DNA of 64,000 bases from Lingula anatina (lineage: Eukaryota > Brachiopoda > Lingulata > Lingulida > Lingulidae): positions 907,947-971,946 of the forward strand of contig NW_019775746.1 of NCBI RefSeq assembly GCF_001039355.2. The letters run 5' to 3'. The notes under the pieces were generated by a model, which had not been told where the DNA came from, made no database searches, and saw only the letters and a list, made by a program, of their open reading frames with translations. The position numbers and the translations under genes were made by a program. This document shows, in pieces, positions 60,601-64,000 of the stretch (the first letter of the stretch is position 1; every line of letters begins with the position of its first letter).

Positions 60601-61531
60601 TAAATGATGATGTAAATGGCTGCAGAGTTCAGGATTTCTATTTGGGTACAGAAAACATGATGTTAAAGACATGATCATAAATTGTATAAAATGCATGAAA
60701 CTTGAATTAATTGAAATATCTAATTATATTTGTTTCACCAAGCATCACTTCCCCATATGCCAAAACAAATACTCGTACTGCAGAAATCAAATTTGATAAA
60801 GACAAAATTAAAGAAATTGTACCTGAGAAATATGGCATTTCCTGATGTGTATGAACCGATCAAAACATCAGGGTAGTAATTGCCGTCCATATCATGGCCA
60901 CCAGAGATAGCAAACCCAAAGGATGACAACTGGGGGCTTAGATCCTTGGCAAAGATAGCCTAAAATTTAAATGATATCGATTTACAGACCTTTAACATTT
61001 ACATTGTCACAACAAAATGACAGTGGAACAGCAATTAGTTACTCTTAAAATTACTCAAAATAACTTTGACATAAGCACATTTTGTAATACAGTAGAAGGT
61101 TAGGCAAGCTTTGTAAGGAACATCTTTTCTCATGGAAGTGATATTCTGTTACTGCTACAGGCATTATTGAAGCGAAGCGAGTAACATTTTCCCCATGGAG
61201 TACATGGTACTTTCCCACTTCTGCATCTGTACTTGCCTGTGAAAACTGTGGTCTGATCCCTTTATTAGAGCCATGGTATATGTACACTGCTCCCCTACCA
61301 TCTGGACCATCATAGGGGGCACCAACTAACAAATCTGGAAAAACAGCGGTATGACAAGTTTCTCTCACTTTATGATCTTTTTAGCATCTCTATGAAAAGT
61401 GAACAAGGTTTTATGCTCCTGACCAATTCTTAGAGTTAGAAAATTTTCTTTTCATTTTCTTTCAAAGAAAATGTAAGTGGTGTCTTTTCCAGCTTCAAGA
61501 TAATTCAGACACCAATTCATTACTATTTATC

Positions 61532-61614
<83 letters not shown>

Positions 61615-62516
61615 AACGTCTACTTGAAATGCACATGATCCCACTTTCATAGAACCAGGGGGCTATATGTCCCACTTTTACAAGTCTGCAAAATTGTTTA
61701 TTTTGTTTTTAATAGAGATACATTTGCATCACTGTGTCTTAATAAGTTGAAATTTCATATGCTAAGCATGAAATATGAATGTTGGGACATTAATTTTCCA
61801 ACCAGGAGTAACTATGTTACCATTATAGTCATCCACATTGATGTTCCCCAGTTTAGCCAGCGCTGAACCAAACCGACTGCGGCTTCTCATTCCACTTAGA
61901 GTGGTGTTCTTGGCAGCTAGAAATCTGTGCTGAAAACAAAAGAAATTTGACAACTTTTATACAATGTCAGTCTAAAACAATTATAACTTGTCTGAACTCT
62001 GGATTCACTCCCCTCCCACCCCACCCCCAAAAAAAATAAGATGCATAATTTTAACTGCCCCCCCTTTCCATCCCACTCAAGGCCCTGCCTTGATCTACTT
62101 CAGCATAGAGGTCTGTAGTGCTAGGCCCTTTAGTTGTAAGATAGAACTACAATAATCAGCATTAATCAAAATATCAAACTAATTTCCATATGGCCATAAC
62201 AATTTTTTTTTACTGGACTCGCACACATTACAAAGAAAAAATAGTGACAATATTCAAAGCAAATGATAGTGAGATAGTAAGTACCTTTTGGGAAGTCTAA
62301 TAGGAGTTAAATGAATAGAATAATTATGGGTTCATGTCCCGCACAGTATTTAATTGCAGCTGGTAAAAACATTCCTTTCTTGCCTGAAAAACAAGTTTTC
62401 TTTTAGTATTTACCTCGGCATCTTGGTAAAAGATGTAAACTCTTCCAATCTCAAAGTTGTCGCTGCCTGCTGTATAGTCTGTGTAGAAAGGGGCTCCAAC
62501 AGCAATGTCATCTAAT
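48351..62516 (-). CDS. Integrin alpha subunit, 3' part (5' exons beyond window)
   Basis: Twenty exons, 5' to 3': 62414-62516, 61821-61929, 61237-61334, 60823-60959, 60302-60412, 59877-59932, 59432-59577, 53829-53960, 53586-53653, 53060-53201, 52579-52671, 52104-52183, 51719-51808, 51271-51367, 50734-50898, 50231-50353, 49851-49964, 49309-49410, 48829-48954, 48351-48452; about 730 C-terminal residues, phases consistent. Seen: FG-GAP beta-propeller blades (LDDIAVGAPF, NDLLVGAPYDG, YYPDVLIGSY), thigh and calf domains, a furin-type RRRR site in exon 50231-50353, a transmembrane helix (PIWIYIVAAIGG...), and the juxtamembrane WKCGFFKR hallmark with a short acidic tail. Family knowledge: pairs with a beta subunit as an adhesion receptor. 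The cleavage site and calf sequence resemble the alpha5/8/V group; this is an inference. An I-domain cannot be judged because its region is missing. Confidence 0.93.
49801..49839. repeat. (TTA)n microsatellite beside an integrin exon
   Basis: Perfect ATT/TTA array ending 11 bp from the donor edge of exon 49851-49964. Confidence 0.95.
51040..51119. repeat. C-run, (AC)n and (TC)n compound array
   Basis: CCCCCCCC, then an interrupted AC array, then TC repeats to 51119, in an integrin intron. Confidence 0.95.
52540..52572. repeat. (AC)n microsatellite
   Basis: Perfect CA array about 6 bp from the donor edge of integrin exon 52579-52671. Confidence 0.95.
54496..54705. mobile_element. Decayed MITE family 1 relative
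   Basis: Retains AGGCCTGCATGATGGCAGG at the left, AAAGTCCATTTTTTTTAAAG and ACCCCCCTCTTTGATATTG in the middle, and GTTGGCTAAAGGTC at the right, matching the order of family 1 blocks with many changes. Confidence 0.45.
54718..56470. repeat. Integrin intron segment, first contig copy
   Basis: Starts TTTGTGATACAAGAGAG and ends in a T-run at the N. Repeated at 56472-58220 with few differences, including the same (GT)n array (55885 and 57634). Confidence 0.9.
56471..56471. other. Assembly join (single N)
   Basis: Follows a poly-T run. The sequence then restarts at the equivalent of 54718. Confidence 0.9.
56472..58220. repeat. Integrin intron segment, second contig copy
   Basis: Collinear with 54718-56470. 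It continues through the poly-T run into a G-run (about 58236-58260) and unique sequence, so this contig is the one that spans the homopolymer where the first stopped. Confidence 0.9.
59157..59332. mobile_element. MITE family 1, inverted diverged copy
   Basis: Opposite orientation to the EHHADH copies. Ends are CAGTCTCATAGCCAGC and CTACAGGTCTG. The interior keeps GTGGACCTTTTTCTGGCAAAA, read on this strand, and AGAGGGGGTC. Possible target duplication TGTGT/TGTAT with one mismatch. Confidence 0.65.
61534..61610. repeat. (AT)n microsatellite
   Basis: Perfect AT dinucleotide array in the integrin intron between exons 61237-61334 and 61821-61929. Confidence 0.97.
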
Positions 62517-64000
62517 CTGAAATTTTAAATATTAAATTCATTATTGATAATAAGTAAAGTAAATAATAACTCATATTTAAATTATTGTTTTTCTTTTTAT
62601 AAAGAGCTTATAAAATATGTATTACCTCCAATAAATGGAGCTAATGAAACTCTTCTCTCATTAACTCATATATTTTGCATTGCCCCATCCATTCATAGCG
62701 GAAAGAGGATGATTCAAATCTTCTGAAAACCTTTTGGGTTCTTTCCAGCAACAGAAAATGATAAATACTGGGAAAAACATATTGGAGTGATTGTTATATT
62801 GGATACTCGTGAAGAATCACCATACCTCATCCCAAATTTCAGAGGACAATTGAAGCTTTTCAGTAAAACACTCATCCACTGTCAGCATGTCTCTGATATT
62901 GGATATAGTAAATGGCAGAGGCATGCTGACAGAAAACCCAAGGGAGTTTTTGTTGACCTTTGAAAATCTAGGTGCCTCACACTTACTCACCTCTATGACT
63001 CCACACCTGTTCTGCACACAGGTGAGTCATGCTTTGTTGGTTATTCTCTTTAAGTCTGACACCTCAACAGTATCACCTACCTGAGTATTGCCCTGAGAAT
63101 CATTATACTGATGGTAACTTAACTATTACTACATGTACGTATTTTACCATCTTCACCAACAGAATTGGCATAGCTATGATACCCTAAGCTTCAGATCCCA
63201 TGCATGCCAGCTTCTTCATTTTCAAATCTCCCTGTGTGCAGAATTATCCAATAAGCTGGCATATGTGGACATTTGAAAATAAAATATCTGGCCTGCACCT
63301 GGTCTGAAACACAGGGTACACATAGCTAGGTTGCCTGATAAGAGAGTGCATGGAGTGTCCAAAACTATGTGTAACTCAGGGTGAGCACAGTACTCATAAT
63401 CATATGGTAACTATATCTCATCATATGAAGATTTTAATTTTTTTATTTTCTATTCTGACTATTAATAATATTTTTGTTATAATTTTTTTTTTCTTTTTCA
63501 TTCTTATGACAATGCACTTACTGAACCATAGATATTTGGCTGGCATAATACCAAGGAATAGGAGGACTGTTCCAGAGAGAACGAAAAATAAATTAATGAT
63601 AGTTCATTGGAGAAATTGCCTTTGCCATACATTTGTACTGAACATGACATGTTTCACATTGCATATAAAATTACCAGACCTGCCAAATCTATAATAGAAC
63701 AGATTCAATTACCACTGCTGGCACGGTTAAAGTATATCATATATATTCCCATTTCTGTTAAGGAGAAAACAAAGGCATTTTTTGCTTTTAATCTGTCAAA
63801 TATTTTTTCACCAGCCCAACAATAAAATAGCAGGAAAACAATTAATAATTTATAAACATGTACACAATTTGAAAAGTGAAATTTTAATGACATTCATGCA
63901 TGGTTACCACTTGTGGCAGCTATTACCTTTAGATTGATAAAAGTGAAATGATTAAAAAAACCACTAATACAATACAAGAAATACTCCAATATGACAAGAC
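62517..64000. other. Integrin intron to the window edge
   Basis: The next exon 5' should supply the two bases completing the first codon at 62516 and the preceding FG-GAP sequence. I found no convincing exon to 64000. The 66-codon minus frame at 62817-63017 does not look like integrin. Confidence 0.5.

Noticed and set aside
62817-63017. 66-codon minus frame upstream of the integrin exons
   Set aside because: No FG-GAP sequence and no in-phase splice to the first seen integrin exon.
63516-63561. Possible short integrin exon ending before GTAAGTGC (minus)
   Set aside because: A good donor and a faint likeness to the GSFYWQGQ region, but 45 nt with weak similarity is not enough.

Overview
This is an animal nuclear genome window. 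Genes are split into many short exons with GT-AG introns, the sequence is AT-rich, and microsatellites, short inverted-repeat transposons and retroposon fragments fill the introns. The gene set (TRIM ubiquitin ligase, FBXL4, peroxisomal bifunctional enzyme, integrin alpha, TRP-like channel) is metazoan. The repeat style and the strong divergence between apparent alleles suggest a highly heterozygous marine invertebrate, perhaps a mollusc or other lophotrochozoan; the species cannot be fixed from the sequence.

Layout. 1-2.05 kb: non-coding, with two adjacent imperfect hairpins. 2.05-3.98 kb (-): an intronless TRP-like cation channel. 4-7.7 kb: no gene seen. 7.7-16.9 kb: a contig bounded by single N bases that repeats the next ~9.5 kb (copy A). 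16.9-35.8 kb (-): a complete 18-exon gene for the peroxisomal enoyl-CoA hydratase/3-hydroxyacyl-CoA dehydrogenase (EHHADH type, 724 residues by exon arithmetic, ending in SRL). Its exons 9-18 are the part repeated in copy A. A two-exon TRIM-type RING/B-box gene (+) is nested in EHHADH intron 8. EHHADH starts head-to-head, 319 bp away, with FBXL4 (+, 15 coding exons, 600 residues), whose last three coding exons are also repeated after an N. From 48.35 kb to the right edge (-) lies the 3' part of an integrin alpha gene (20 exons seen; 5' exons lie beyond the window).

Main points. (1) EHHADH carries two tandem versions of exon 14, each 147 nt, same phase, about half identical in protein, separated by a 62-71 nt intron: a probable mutually exclusive exon pair. 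(2) The four N bases mark unmerged haplotype contigs. At the first, the contig end repeats the start of the third contig exactly over 229 bp, so the apparent 9-kb, 1.6-kb and 1.7-kb duplications are probably assembly artefacts. (3) Because both haplotypes are present, empty and filled sites of two mobile elements can be read directly: a 167-bp MITE with 5-bp target duplication and a 5'-truncated LINE-like insert with 13-bp duplication. (4) Part of EHHADH exon 8 with its acceptor is tandemly repeated upstream of the real exon. (5) One integrin intron uses a GC-AG donor.

Functionally, EHHADH (peroxisomal beta-oxidation) and FBXL4 (in mammals a mitochondrial F-box protein restraining mitophagy) share a promoter region, so co-regulation is possible but unproven. 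I found no bacterial-type operons, CRISPR arrays, rRNA or tRNA genes.
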